Both the position numbers and the translations under genes were made by a program. The notes beneath the pieces were generated by a model. It ran no database searches. It was given only the letters and a program-made list of their open reading frames with translations, and was not told the origin of the DNA. Shown here piece after piece: positions 32,983 through 40,728 of a DNA stretch of 64,000 bases. The DNA lies in NCBI RefSeq assembly GCF_900129785.1, contig NZ_FSRC01000001.1:2356001-2420000 (forward strand), read 5' to 3'. The stretch's first letter is position 1. Each line of letters opens with the position of its first letter. This DNA comes from Algoriphagus halophilus (GTDB taxonomy: Bacteria; Bacteroidota; Bacteroidia; Cytophagales; Cyclobacteriaceae).

Positions 32983-34517
32983 AATAGATTTACTTCTCCT
33001 TGAGGCAAGCTATATTTTTGAACTTGAAATTGGGACATCGCATCTCCGGGGAGTTCCTGGTAGGGAAAATAAATAATATAATCGAACCCTTCAGGAAAAT
33101 AGGGGAAATAGGTATTGAGTTGGTCTTGATCCCAAATTCCAGGATTTTTAGGAGAGGTGAGGTCTAGAAGTACCATCCAACCGGGATTTCGATATACGGA
33201 AATAATTTCTTCATTTGGAACCGCTCGAATCTTTTCCTTCATATCTTCCAACACAGCAACCATTTCCTGGGAAAGCAGAATTTTTTTTCCCTTTCTATAC
33301 TCCCACTCTACTGTATTATTTAATAAGTGCAATTGCTCAAATGGCCCCAACCAGATTCCGTTCGCAATTAAAATCAGAGAAAGGATAGAAAAAGAATAGA
33401 CAAATTTTATCTTCTGGGAAGTTGGTTTTTTCTCTATCAAAAAAAAGATTCCCAATACTCCAAAAACCCAATAATGAATACCTAATCTCAAAAAATAAAC
33501 ATTGGACCCAAAGTGTAAGACAAAAGGTAAAATCATCAGAATTATAAAAAAAAGTGTTTTTGAGGGTTTCCAATTCCAATCTTTCTTACTCCCTATTAAA
33601 AAAGCAATGATGGAGAAAGTCACAATTAGGATTCCATGAGACCACTCATTTGTAATCATCGTCTTCTGAATAACCCAAAGTTCGAATATGATAGAAAGCA
33701 CGAGTAAATACCATCTGAATTTATTTCCTGCTCTGGCTGTAATGAAAAATGGAATAGAGGCTACTAAAATCCAAAAAACGCCTACCAAGTTATGTTTAAC
33801 TAGCAATACCCATTGGTAATCTTCTCGGTTGATCATCATTTGGTACCCCTCCAACACCCTGAAAATCCCTGCTTCATGTAATGTCAGGTAAAACAAGGAC
33901 TCCAAAAACAAAAAGGGGAAAAGAAGTGAAATTATCACTATGGGACTCAAAGACCTTCTATATGAAATTATCAAAACTGTCAAAAGCCCTAATAACCCAC
34001 AAGTGGTTATTTTCACATAAAATAAAAGTGCTAGTAAAAACCCAATCCCAATATTCACCCAGAAAGATGGGGTTTCCTTGGTTATTAAATATAGCCACAG
34101 GCAAACGATAACCACTGAAATAGAATTATAAGATAAGGATGGAGGTAGAAATGCATACCCGGAAAACACCCCTAGCACACTAACCAACCACACATTTAAA
34201 TCTATTTTTTTATCAGCGTGGATATTCTTCCAGAACAAAGCAAGGGCAAACCCTCCGATAAGGTAGCTAATCAAGCGAATTACTCGGGAGCCAACAATTC
34301 CAAATTCAATCCCAAACAAGCTATACAATACCTTAAAAAACAGGTCATAATTATAGATTCCAGCACTATTGGCTTGATGTGGGTTTAAAAGCAAAGAATA
34401 AAGCCCTTCATCAGAGGTGTCGAATCCTCTGTTTATTCCCAACAGGATCATCAATATGCCTAGGAAAAAAGTTAAGGCTAAGGTCAGTGTAGAAAGGTCT
34501 GATTTGCTAAAATTCAC
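32970..34517 (-). CDS. Multi-pass membrane protein, GT-C glycosyltransferase-like
   Basis: The 515-residue protein has about eleven hydrophobic segments. After helix 1 is GINRGFDTSDEGLYSLLLNPH, with Asp-Glu-Gly in the first external loop as in ArnT/PMT-type GT-C enzymes, and a soluble C-terminal domain follows (VLEDMKEKIRAVPNEEIISV onward). It starts with GTG at 34517 and overlaps the downstream GT-C-like gene by 13 bp, so the two probably work together. The DPM1-like enzyme at 27699 could supply the lipid-linked donor. Specificity is unknown. Confidence 0.66.
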   Translation of the reverse strand: MNFSKSDLSTLTLALTFFLGILMILLGINRGFDTSDEGLYSLLLNPHQANSAGIYNYDLFFKVLYSLFGIEFGIVGSRVIRLISYLIGGFALALFWKNIHADKKIDLNVWLVSVLGVFSGYAFLPPSLSYNSISVVIVCLWLYLITKETPSFWVNIGIGFLLALLFYVKITTCGLLGLLTVLIISYRRSLSPIVIISLLFPFLFLESLFYLTLHEAGIFRVLEGYQMMINREDYQWVLLVKHNLVGVFWILVASIPFFITARAGNKFRWYLLVLSIIFELWVIQKTMITNEWSHGILIVTFSIIAFLIGSKKDWNWKPSKTLFFIILMILPFVLHFGSNVYFLRLGIHYWVFGVLGIFFLIEKKPTSQKIKFVYSFSILSLILIANGIWLGPFEQLHLLNNTVEWEYRKGKKILLSQEMVAVLEDMKEKIRAVPNEEIISVYRNPGWMVLLDLTSPKNPGIWDQDQLNTYFPYFPEGFDYIIYFPYQELPGDAMSQFQVQKYSLPQGEVNLLWRR

Positions 34518-34611
34518 AAGATAAAATTAATAGTTCTCCTCAAAACCCAACTGATAAAGATTCAATGTTTTCTAAAAAATTTCACAATTTGTGGATAACT
34601 ACTAGGCCTAA

Positions 34612-34648
34612 AAACAAAAAAATACCCAGTACTGGGTATTTTTTTTTC
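34612..34648. terminator. Strong bidirectional terminator downstream of the LRR operon
   Basis: The 20-base palindrome AATACCCAGTACTGGGTATT (34621-34640) is flanked by an A-run (34612-34622) and a T-run (34639-34648), so it reads as hairpin plus U-tract in either direction. It lies 109 bases past the LRR-gene stop and should end that minus-strand operon, isolating it from the GT-C pair. Confidence 0.85.
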
Positions 34649-34756
34649 AATGCTGCTTTCTACCTTTATGTCAGGGTGATTAAGCAACTTTTCTCAACAT
34701 TTTTTCTAGACCATCATTAAGGGATTTTTTTCCACATTTTTTTACCCCTTATAATT

Positions 34757-37207
34757 TTAATAGTACCTCACCTCACAGTCTGGTACTGCTTGTTTGAAAT
34801 TATCAACAGCCCGGCTATTGAGTCGGGTATTGAAGCATGACAATTTTTTCAGATTTGTCAAGCCTTCGATCTGTCTTAAAGACCTCAAATTAGTGCTGGC
34901 AACGTCTAGCTCTTCCAAATTGATTAGGCCTTCCAAACCTCGAAGTGTTTTCAGATTTGTTCCTGAAATATTCAATTTCTTTAAATGAATCAAACTGGAT
35001 AGAGGTTCTAAATCAGAAATACCGGTATTGGAAATATCCAGTTCCTCTAAGTCAGTTAATGAAGCTAATGCACTAAAATCCGAAACAGGTACCTGAGAAA
35101 GCTTTAAAGACTTTAAAAGCTTTAATTCAGATATCGGAGACATATTCATTAAAGGCGCATCAAAAATCGTCAAGGATCTCAAATTACTAAAAATGGTCAA
35201 GGCTTCCACTTTCCCAATCGGCACACTTTCAAAGTTTAAAGAGGATTTCTCGGTCATGGCATGTAATTGCTCGGTATTAGGATCTTCCGGTGTCCCATTT
35301 TGCCTTCTTAGCAAATTCTTCCATGTTCCATCCAATTCTTCCCACCAGGCCATCAACTCATCTGTCCGATAAATTATATTCAGAGTTGGCTTTTGAATTA
35401 ATATTTCTGGCACCTCCTCCTCAAATATTGCGGAGTTGTTTACATTGATATATACCAACTCTGGAAGAGACAACACATCCATGATGCTCTCAACTGGGGC
35501 GCCCTCTAGATCGATCCTTTCCAGCAATTCATTGTTTTTGATTGGGGATATATCTCTTATCAACGTGTTTTTACCGGTGATCTCTACCAAGGTTTTTACC
35601 TCCGAAAGTGGTAATAAATCCGACACCTCGTTGTCGGAGAAATTCAACTTATGAAGCTTTACGAATCGGGTGATCGGATTGAGCGTTTCAATCCCCTCTC
35701 CAGACATATCCAATTCCTCCACCCCGATGGTTTCGGTTAAGATTTCCACATTCGGGTTATCTGTTCTGATCTTTGGATTGGCTTTTTTCAAAGTAGACTT
35801 CCAAGCATCGGATAAACCGGACCACCAGCTCTCCAAATCTCTGACATGGTGGATCAGTAAAACGGAGGGGTTATTTCTGGTAAAATTATCAGCTGCCAAT
35901 ACTGAAAGTTTGGTTTGGTCGGCCAATACTTTATAAAGTTTTTCCTTACCATTCAATCCAGATATATCCGCAACCTGGGTACCTGTCAAATCCACCTCCT
36001 GCAAGTTCTCCAAATTATTAAGTGGTGTGATATCCTGGATATTGGTTTCGGATAGGTTTAAATACTCCAAATCGGTCAACGCTTCCAAGGAGGTAAAATT
36101 GATCAAGTAATTTCGACTTAAATCCAATCTTTTCAGATGCTTCAACTCTTTGATATTTTCAGCACTATTGAAACCACTTTGAACCAGGCTCAGGTTTTTC
36201 AAGCTATCAAACTCATTCAATACCGCAAAGCTCATAATCGGAGTATAATCGGCTTTCAGGCTGGTCAATGACTTCAAGTTGGCCAGCTCCTCAATATGTT
36301 GAATCTGTGTATTGGAGATATCCAAATGCTTCAAACGATCGGAATATTTGATGAACTGGATATCGGAAGCAGGAGTATTGGACACATCCAAATATTCCAG
36401 AAAGGTAACGTTGGAAATCGGACCTAACTCAGTGATCTGGGTATTGCTGAGGTTGACATACTTCAATTGCCTCATCGCCTCCATGGGCTTCAGATTCAAT
36501 AACGAATCTGTCCCGGAGATATCCAAGGAATCCATTTCCACAAATCGATACAGCTGATTGATATCAATGGAGTCATATTCTGAAATCTGGAATTTCTCCC
36601 TGAAAAAGACTTTCCAATTTGGATCCAAAATCTCCCACCATTCCATCAATTCTTCATCACGGCTCAACTTCGTGGTATAGATACTGGCAATTTTTAATTC
36701 CTGGGATTTGTCTTCCAAATTCACTTCCACAAAACGGGGCTTGGTATTGCTGATGCTCTCACCTGTTTTTCCCGTGGCAGTGATGGTTCTATCCAAGGAA
36801 ACTATAAAAAAGACCTCACCATTATCCTTTTGGGAAGGCTTTACCTCCCGGATTTTGAATTTGAAATTAACATTGGTGAAAAAAAACTCAATGTCTTTGA
36901 GATAAGCAGTTACATCTTTATTGGTCACTACTTTTCTATCCATCAGCAGGTCATCTTCTACCTGCACATGCTCATCTCTGAATATTTTCAGGTAACTCTC
37001 TCTGATCACCACATCTTTATCCCGAGCAGGAGTTTCCTCATTCCCAACCGTGTTGAGAAGGTATTCCAAAAAGCGAACCTGATCTTCTACTTTTCCAGTG
37101 AAGTCTTTGATTTCTTCTTGGGTATAGCCTTTGATGTTTTGCGCCTGAACTGAAGCAGCAAAACCTAAAAGCAAGAATAGAAAAATGGATACTTTACTCT
37201 TGATCAT
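34757..37207 (-). CDS. Exported leucine-rich-repeat protein with three Trp-Trp modules
   Basis: The 816-residue protein has a signal peptide (SIFLFLLLGFAASVQAQ, residues 7-23), an N-terminal domain (about 35-180) resembling that of the 192-aa neighbour, and three LRR blocks of about 22-residue units (about 225-454, 498-614 and 655-816; for example LKHLDISNTQIQHIEELANL). Each block is preceded by the same motif, ELMEWWEILDPNWKVFFREKF-like, with Trp pairs at residues 190-191, 461-462 and 621-622. Each block ends in a cap of the type NFTRNNP...IHH. LRRs suggest protein binding at the cell surface or in the periplasm. It overlaps the upstream gene by 14 bp. I recognise no named family for the whole protein. 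Confidence 0.85.
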   Translation of the reverse strand: MIKSKVSIFLFLLLGFAASVQAQNIKGYTQEEIKDFTGKVEDQVRFLEYLLNTVGNEETPARDKDVVIRESYLKIFRDEHVQVEDDLLMDRKVVTNKDVTAYLKDIEFFFTNVNFKFKIREVKPSQKDNGEVFFIVSLDRTITATGKTGESISNTKPRFVEVNLEDKSQELKIASIYTTKLSRDEELMEWWEILDPNWKVFFREKFQISEYDSIDINQLYRFVEMDSLDISGTDSLLNLKPMEAMRQLKYVNLSNTQITELGPISNVTFLEYLDVSNTPASDIQFIKYSDRLKHLDISNTQIQHIEELANLKSLTSLKADYTPIMSFAVLNEFDSLKNLSLVQSGFNSAENIKELKHLKRLDLSRNYLINFTSLEALTDLEYLNLSETNIQDITPLNNLENLQEVDLTGTQVADISGLNGKEKLYKVLADQTKLSVLAADNFTRNNPSVLLIHHVRDLESWWSGLSDAWKSTLKKANPKIRTDNPNVEILTETIGVEELDMSGEGIETLNPITRFVKLHKLNFSDNEVSDLLPLSEVKTLVEITGKNTLIRDISPIKNNELLERIDLEGAPVESIMDVLSLPELVYINVNNSAIFEEEVPEILIQKPTLNIIYRTDELMAWWEELDGTWKNLLRRQNGTPEDPNTEQLHAMTEKSSLNFESVPIGKVEALTIFSNLRSLTIFDAPLMNMSPISELKLLKSLKLSQVPVSDFSALASLTDLEELDISNTGISDLEPLSSLIHLKKLNISGTNLKTLRGLEGLINLEELDVASTNLRSLRQIEGLTNLKKLSCFNTRLNSRAVDNFKQAVPDCEVRYY

Positions 37208-38036
37208 AAATGTATTTCAGGATAGTTTCCTTATCACCTGGACTAAGTTTCACCAGATTTGAAATCAACCAGCCGGTATTAAACCCTGGTCGATTGAATT
37301 GATTCACTTCAAAATACCATCCTTCAATCTGAAAGAAATGGAACTTAACATCTTTAACAGTTTCGAATCGAACATTATTCTGTTTCATTTCATACAAAAA
37401 CAGTGTCAAATAATCCGGTTCAAAACTAGATTTTGTAAAAGCTTCAGGCATTTTAGAGTCTTGGAAGGCCCTACGCAGGTTCATGAAGCCTAATTCATGA
37501 CTTAAGGGATGCAGAAAATCCTTCTCATCACCTACTGGCTTGTTGAAAAGATCCTTAAATGGGGGAAAACTCACCTTATCTATGACCCATTCATAGCCCA
37601 AACCTTCTGGTTGTAATTTTAATACTAGGGTAGCCGTTTCTCTTTTACCTTTAAAAATGAAATCGGCTTGTACTTCTGCCATCCAACCTTCCCGATGAAA
37701 ATTCAGGTATTGTGGGTATTGATCCGACAATACATTTTTCTGAAACTGATCTTTCAGGTCAGGAGAAATAGAAGAAGTTTGATTATCAAAAAGGACTTTT
37801 AAAAAGCCCTCTCTCAATGCTTTATTATGGTAAAGGGAGTCACCTGGATAAAATCTCTTATTCCCATCGGTCGGTGATTCCTCGGCATTAAACCTTCTAA
37901 AAAATTGATTTACTTGCTTTGTTGATGCTGCGAATCTACCATCATCTTTGATTGTCCCGGGGCCGCCTATGCCCTGCCCCGAGACAAAAAAGATGCTTGC
38001 GATAAAAAACGCAAATATCAGGGAAATTAATCTCAT
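37194..38036 (-). CDS. Exported protein of unknown function (280 aa)
   Basis: The signal peptide is LISLIFAFFIASIFFVSGQ. The mature part has two halves. The first (about 40-160) has QVNQFFRRFNAEESP, LREGFLKVLFDNQ and WMAEVQADFIFKGKRETATL, with a spacing like the N-terminal domain of its neighbours. The second (about 170-280) has DFLHPLSHELGFMNLRRAF, then FHFFQIEGWYFEVNQFNR. Both halves are compatible with small alpha+beta domains. It overlaps the 192-aa gene by 4 bp and the LRR gene by 14 bp, so all are one operon. I recognise no family and assign no function. Confidence 0.8.
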   Translation of the reverse strand: MRLISLIFAFFIASIFFVSGQGIGGPGTIKDDGRFAASTKQVNQFFRRFNAEESPTDGNKRFYPGDSLYHNKALREGFLKVLFDNQTSSISPDLKDQFQKNVLSDQYPQYLNFHREGWMAEVQADFIFKGKRETATLVLKLQPEGLGYEWVIDKVSFPPFKDLFNKPVGDEKDFLHPLSHELGFMNLRRAFQDSKMPEAFTKSSFEPDYLTLFLYEMKQNNVRFETVKDVKFHFFQIEGWYFEVNQFNRPGFNTGWLISNLVKLSPGDKETILKYIYDQE

Positions 38037-38611
38037 GCGGAGGTTTCAGTCACTCTTACATCACCCAACATCACATCCCAGAATTCGATGGTTCGTCCGG
38101 CAATTTGAGTCTGCTTTTTCTCTACGTAAATAGTGATATCTTTTTTGGTGGTATCCTTATAGTTCATTCCAGTTTCAATGGAAGTACCTTCAAATCGTTG
38201 GAATACGGTAATCACACCTACATATCTGCCATCAGGCTGTCTTTCCAAATCGGAGATGTATTGAATGTCATACCAAGTGATATTCACCCGGTCATAATTC
38301 AACGCCATCAATCTTTCGAAATAACGTCTTACCTTGTAATAAGCAATCTCACTGGAATTGATGCTGGAAACACCCATTTCAGCTCCCGGAGCGAATAGCT
38401 CTTCTGCTCTGTCCATTACTCGGTTAGCTTCAGAGAACTGAGTTTCTTTGCTACCGATAATGCTGATATATTTACTTAAATCTTTTACTTTTTCTAAGGC
38501 TAATGAGTCAATTGCCTGCTTTCTTGCAGGGCTGATATCATCCGCCTGAGCGAATACACTTACTGTTGTGGCTAAAAAAAGGCCCAACATAAGGATCATT
38601 TTATTTTTCAT
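38033..38611 (-). CDS. Exported protein of unknown function (192 aa)
   Basis: The signal peptide is MILMLGLFLATTVSVFAQ. The mature part has one domain with KVKDLSKYISIIGSKETQFSE, RAEELFAPGAEMGVSS, YYKVRRYFERLM and YVGVITVFQRFEG. The same order (helix, Gly-x-Glu-Thr, Phe, Tyr-Leu helix, strands) appears in residues 38-150 of the LRR protein. I read this as a shared domain, perhaps NTF2-like, but the alignment is by eye. It overlaps the 280-aa gene by 4 bp and lies 26 bases after the lipoprotein gene. Confidence 0.8.
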   Translation of the reverse strand: MKNKMILMLGLFLATTVSVFAQADDISPARKQAIDSLALEKVKDLSKYISIIGSKETQFSEANRVMDRAEELFAPGAEMGVSSINSSEIAYYKVRRYFERLMALNYDRVNITWYDIQYISDLERQPDGRYVGVITVFQRFEGTSIETGMNYKDTTKKDITIYVEKKQTQIAGRTIEFWDVMLGDVRVTETSA

Positions 38612-38637
38612 GTCAAATCTATTTTTCAGGTGGGGAA

Positions 38638-39105
38638 TTATTTTCTTCTAAGTTCCAATTCAGAAACTTTACCATTTGCATCCAAACGAATGTCAGAGAT
38701 GAAATTCAAGTTTTTCTTGGTGTCTTTCAGGTATTCAAGGTATTTCTTGATGGTAGTTGGTTCATCGTAATCCTTGATTCCGTTTTCTTCATGAATAACA
38801 ATCAAAACCGGGGTTTCCTGATTTGAAAACATAGAAAGTGTTTCCTGAATAGATTGATTTGCCATCGAAGCACTTCCAGAGGAAGCTACACTATTGAAAT
38901 AGTTCTCCAATTTTTCGGCAGCCACTTCTTCAGCAGAGGCAACAGGTGGTGGAGGTGGAGCTTGCTCTACTGTCTCTACTGGTGCAGGAGCAGGAGCTGG
39001 TTCTACAGCTTTCTTTTTACTCTTACAAGCACCTAGAGCCAACAGACCTACTAGGGCAATGATCAGAGAGCGGTTGATCGAAAAAGAGAATAACTTTTCT
39101 TTCAT
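38638..39105 (-). CDS. Lipoprotein with Ala-Pro linker, first gene of the LRR operon
   Basis: From ATG 39105 the protein has 155 residues. A lipoprotein signal (SLIIALVGLLALGAC, with lipobox Leu-Gly-Ala-Cys) is followed by Lys-rich and then Pro/Ala-rich linker sequence (EPAPAPAPVETVEQAPPPPP). A C-terminal domain (AEKLENYFNSVASSG onward, DYDEPTTIKKYLEYL, LNFISDIRLDANGKVSELEL) recalls the domain in the 192-aa and LRR proteins. An in-frame start at 39180 would add 25 residues in front of the signal peptide and is unlikely. It probably anchors the operon's products to a membrane. No named family is recognised. Confidence 0.8.
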   Translation of the reverse strand: MKEKLFSFSINRSLIIALVGLLALGACKSKKKAVEPAPAPAPVETVEQAPPPPPVASAEEVAAEKLENYFNSVASSGSASMANQSIQETLSMFSNQETPVLIVIHEENGIKDYDEPTTIKKYLEYLKDTKKNLNFISDIRLDANGKVSELELRRK

Positions 39106-39179
39106 TTTAGGGGTTTGATTAAATTTTACGGTGTTATTTGGAATTGCTGTATCGGACTTACCGGTGCGCAAATTTGCCA

Positions 39180-39213
39180 CAAATTAAATAAAAACAGATG
39201 ATTAAAAGACAAA
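39180..39213 (-). promoter_or_regulatory. Candidate promoter of the lipoprotein-LRR operon
   Basis: On the minus strand TTTG (39213-39210) is followed after 22 bases by TTAATTTG (39187-39180), one mismatch from TAnnTTTG. The ATG of the first gene is 75 bases downstream. The spacing is slightly longer than usual for Bacteroidota promoters. Confidence 0.4.
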
Positions 39214-39504
39214 TGCCATACCAAATAGTCAATCCTTTTTGTTAATAATTCTATTCACCTTTTTGACGGCATCATGATTACCTTAATGGTAGGCGAAAAT
39301 TTTCGGGAATCCCTGAAATAAAACCGCTCAGTAAGAGTAGTTTTTTTAGTCGGTTAGAGGATTTAGTCAGAAACGAAACCAAAAATCCCGCGAAAGATCA
39401 CAGATTGTATAAAAACTATTCCAGATTTTTAATTCAATTAAAAAGAGCGAAAAACATCAAAAATTAAATCCTGGAAAACATGAAATATCCACAAAATGGT
39501 TAAA
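39214..39504. other. Gene-free A/T-rich stretch upstream of the LRR operon
   Basis: Together with the flanking features this is part of a 554-bp gap (39106-39659) without a gene. I see no open frame with family features on either strand and no clear repeat in this part. Confidence 0.6.
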
Positions 39505-39619
39505 AAATACCCAATTATAGGTATTTCTTCGAGTTGAAATATACCCGATATTTGAAATGCGTTAAGTTTTAAATAGGGCGTTTGCCTAAACGAAGAGCCG
39601 AGGGATTCCCTCGGCTTTT
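39505..39619 (+). ncRNA. Candidate structured small RNA ending in an intrinsic terminator
   Basis: Three consecutive hairpins can form on the plus strand: AAATACC...GGTATTT (39505-39526), CGTTT-GCCT-AAACG (39579-39592) and GCCGAGGG-ATT-CCCTCGGC (39597-39615). The last is followed by TTTTCTTATTTATT, a textbook intrinsic terminator in plus orientation. No plus-strand gene lies upstream within 13 kb, so the terminator must end either an unannotated RNA or antisense/spurious transcription. I do not recognise a known RNA family. Confidence 0.35.
39597..39619 (+). terminator. Intrinsic terminator, plus orientation
   Basis: An eight-pair GC-rich stem (39597-39604 with 39608-39615, loop ATT) is followed by TTTT. 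On the minus strand the bases after the stem are poor in T, so orientation is clearly plus. The convergent gene that ends at 39660 is on the minus strand and gains little from it. Confidence 0.75.
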
Positions 39620-39659
39620 CTTATTTATTCTCCTAAATAACTTTACCTCAAGGGCAAAT

Positions 39660-40622
39660 TCAGGTCATTCTATATTTAGATAAATAAATTCTTTTCACGG
39701 CGAGGTAAATCAATCCATACACTACAATCACTAGCACTGACAAATCCACTGGTGGAACCTCTCGATGTTGTATAAACAGGAAATAATTGATAATCCCTTG
39801 GATCCCTGCGAAAATCATTGCTACAAGGATATGGTCAATTTTACCTTCATTGGCCAAGATCTGATAAAGATGAGACCGGTGAGGCTCAAGCACATTTTCT
39901 CGTTTGATCAACCTTTGGATCATGGTTAGCATGGAATCGGCTCCGTAAACAATCAAAAACAACAGCACGGTCCAACTCTGTTCGTATAAATACCATTTCG
40001 TCAAAAAATAAATCATTAAATAGGCGATGGAAATGCTTCCTATATCCCCCGCAAACATCATGGCTCTTTTTCTAAAATTAAAAATCAGGAAAACACTCAA
40101 GGCAAGGATTTCATATTGAATCAATTCCCTGTCAAATAGTGGCGTATAAGTATTCACCACTAACATACTACCCATAAATACCAAGGAATAAAGCCCGGTC
40201 AACCCATTGATGCCATCCATAAAATTGACCGCATTGATAATTCCCAAAGCAAAGAAATAAAACACGGGTAATACATACCAAGAAACGCTGGTAAATAAAT
40301 CCAGGTCATAAAAAGCCATGCTTACTGCCAAAAACTGAACCCCAAAACGAATCTTCCTGGAAATAGAATATAGGTCATCCATTAAAGAGACAGCAGAAAC
40401 CCAAACGACCCCAAGTACCATCCAGGTATTTTGAAAATCAAAAGCCATCCACCACAAAATCACTCCCACCGGAAATAAGATCCCCCCTCCCCTTACCGTT
40501 GGTATGGCATGGGAACTCCTATTATTTGGAATGTCAATAATTTTGAATTTTATCGCCAAGCGTTGATAAATCAGCGCAAGCAATAAAAGAATAAGGAAAA
40601 TTATAAGGTGGGATAATATCAT
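39660..40622 (-). CDS. WecA/WbpL-like polyprenyl-phosphate glycosyl-1-phosphate transferase
   Basis: The 320-residue polytopic protein has about ten membrane segments and the MraY/WecA family motifs: VRGGGILFPVG, SLMDDLYSISRKIR, NAVNFMDGINGLTGLYS, MFAGDIGSISIAY and LEPHRSHLYQILANE, the last being the His-containing loop that selects the sugar in WecA/WbpL enzymes. It would start glycan synthesis by moving an N-acetylhexosamine-1-phosphate to undecaprenyl phosphate. It has 107 bases of upstream intergenic sequence with a good -7 box, so it is likely transcribed separately. Confidence 0.9.
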   Translation of the reverse strand: MILSHLIIFLILLLLALIYQRLAIKFKIIDIPNNRSSHAIPTVRGGGILFPVGVILWWMAFDFQNTWMVLGVVWVSAVSLMDDLYSISRKIRFGVQFLAVSMAFYDLDLFTSVSWYVLPVFYFFALGIINAVNFMDGINGLTGLYSLVFMGSMLVVNTYTPLFDRELIQYEILALSVFLIFNFRKRAMMFAGDIGSISIAYLMIYFLTKWYLYEQSWTVLLFLIVYGADSMLTMIQRLIKRENVLEPHRSHLYQILANEGKIDHILVAMIFAGIQGIINYFLFIQHREVPPVDLSVLVIVVYGLIYLAVKRIYLSKYRMT

Positions 40623-40652
40623 ACAGTGCAGTATGTCAAATCAAATTTGAAT

Positions 40653-40660
40653 CAAATTTA
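40653..40660 (-). promoter_or_regulatory. Candidate -7 box (TAAATTTG) for the WecA-like gene
   Basis: The minus strand reads TAAATTTG, an exact TAnnTTTG match, 31 bases upstream of the ATG at 40622. A second TTTG-rich stretch (TTCAAATTTGA type) lies adjacent. No clear -33 element was found. Confidence 0.4.
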
Positions 40661-40728
40661 TAGAAGAGTGGAGAATTCGGCCCTTTCTTCCAGAAAATTA
40701 AGGACAAGTTCGGCTATTGGAGCAATTT

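Noticed and set aside
39106..39180. Upstream in-frame start giving a 180-aa lipoprotein
   Set aside because: It would place 25 polar residues before a clear lipoprotein signal peptide that starts at ATG 39105.
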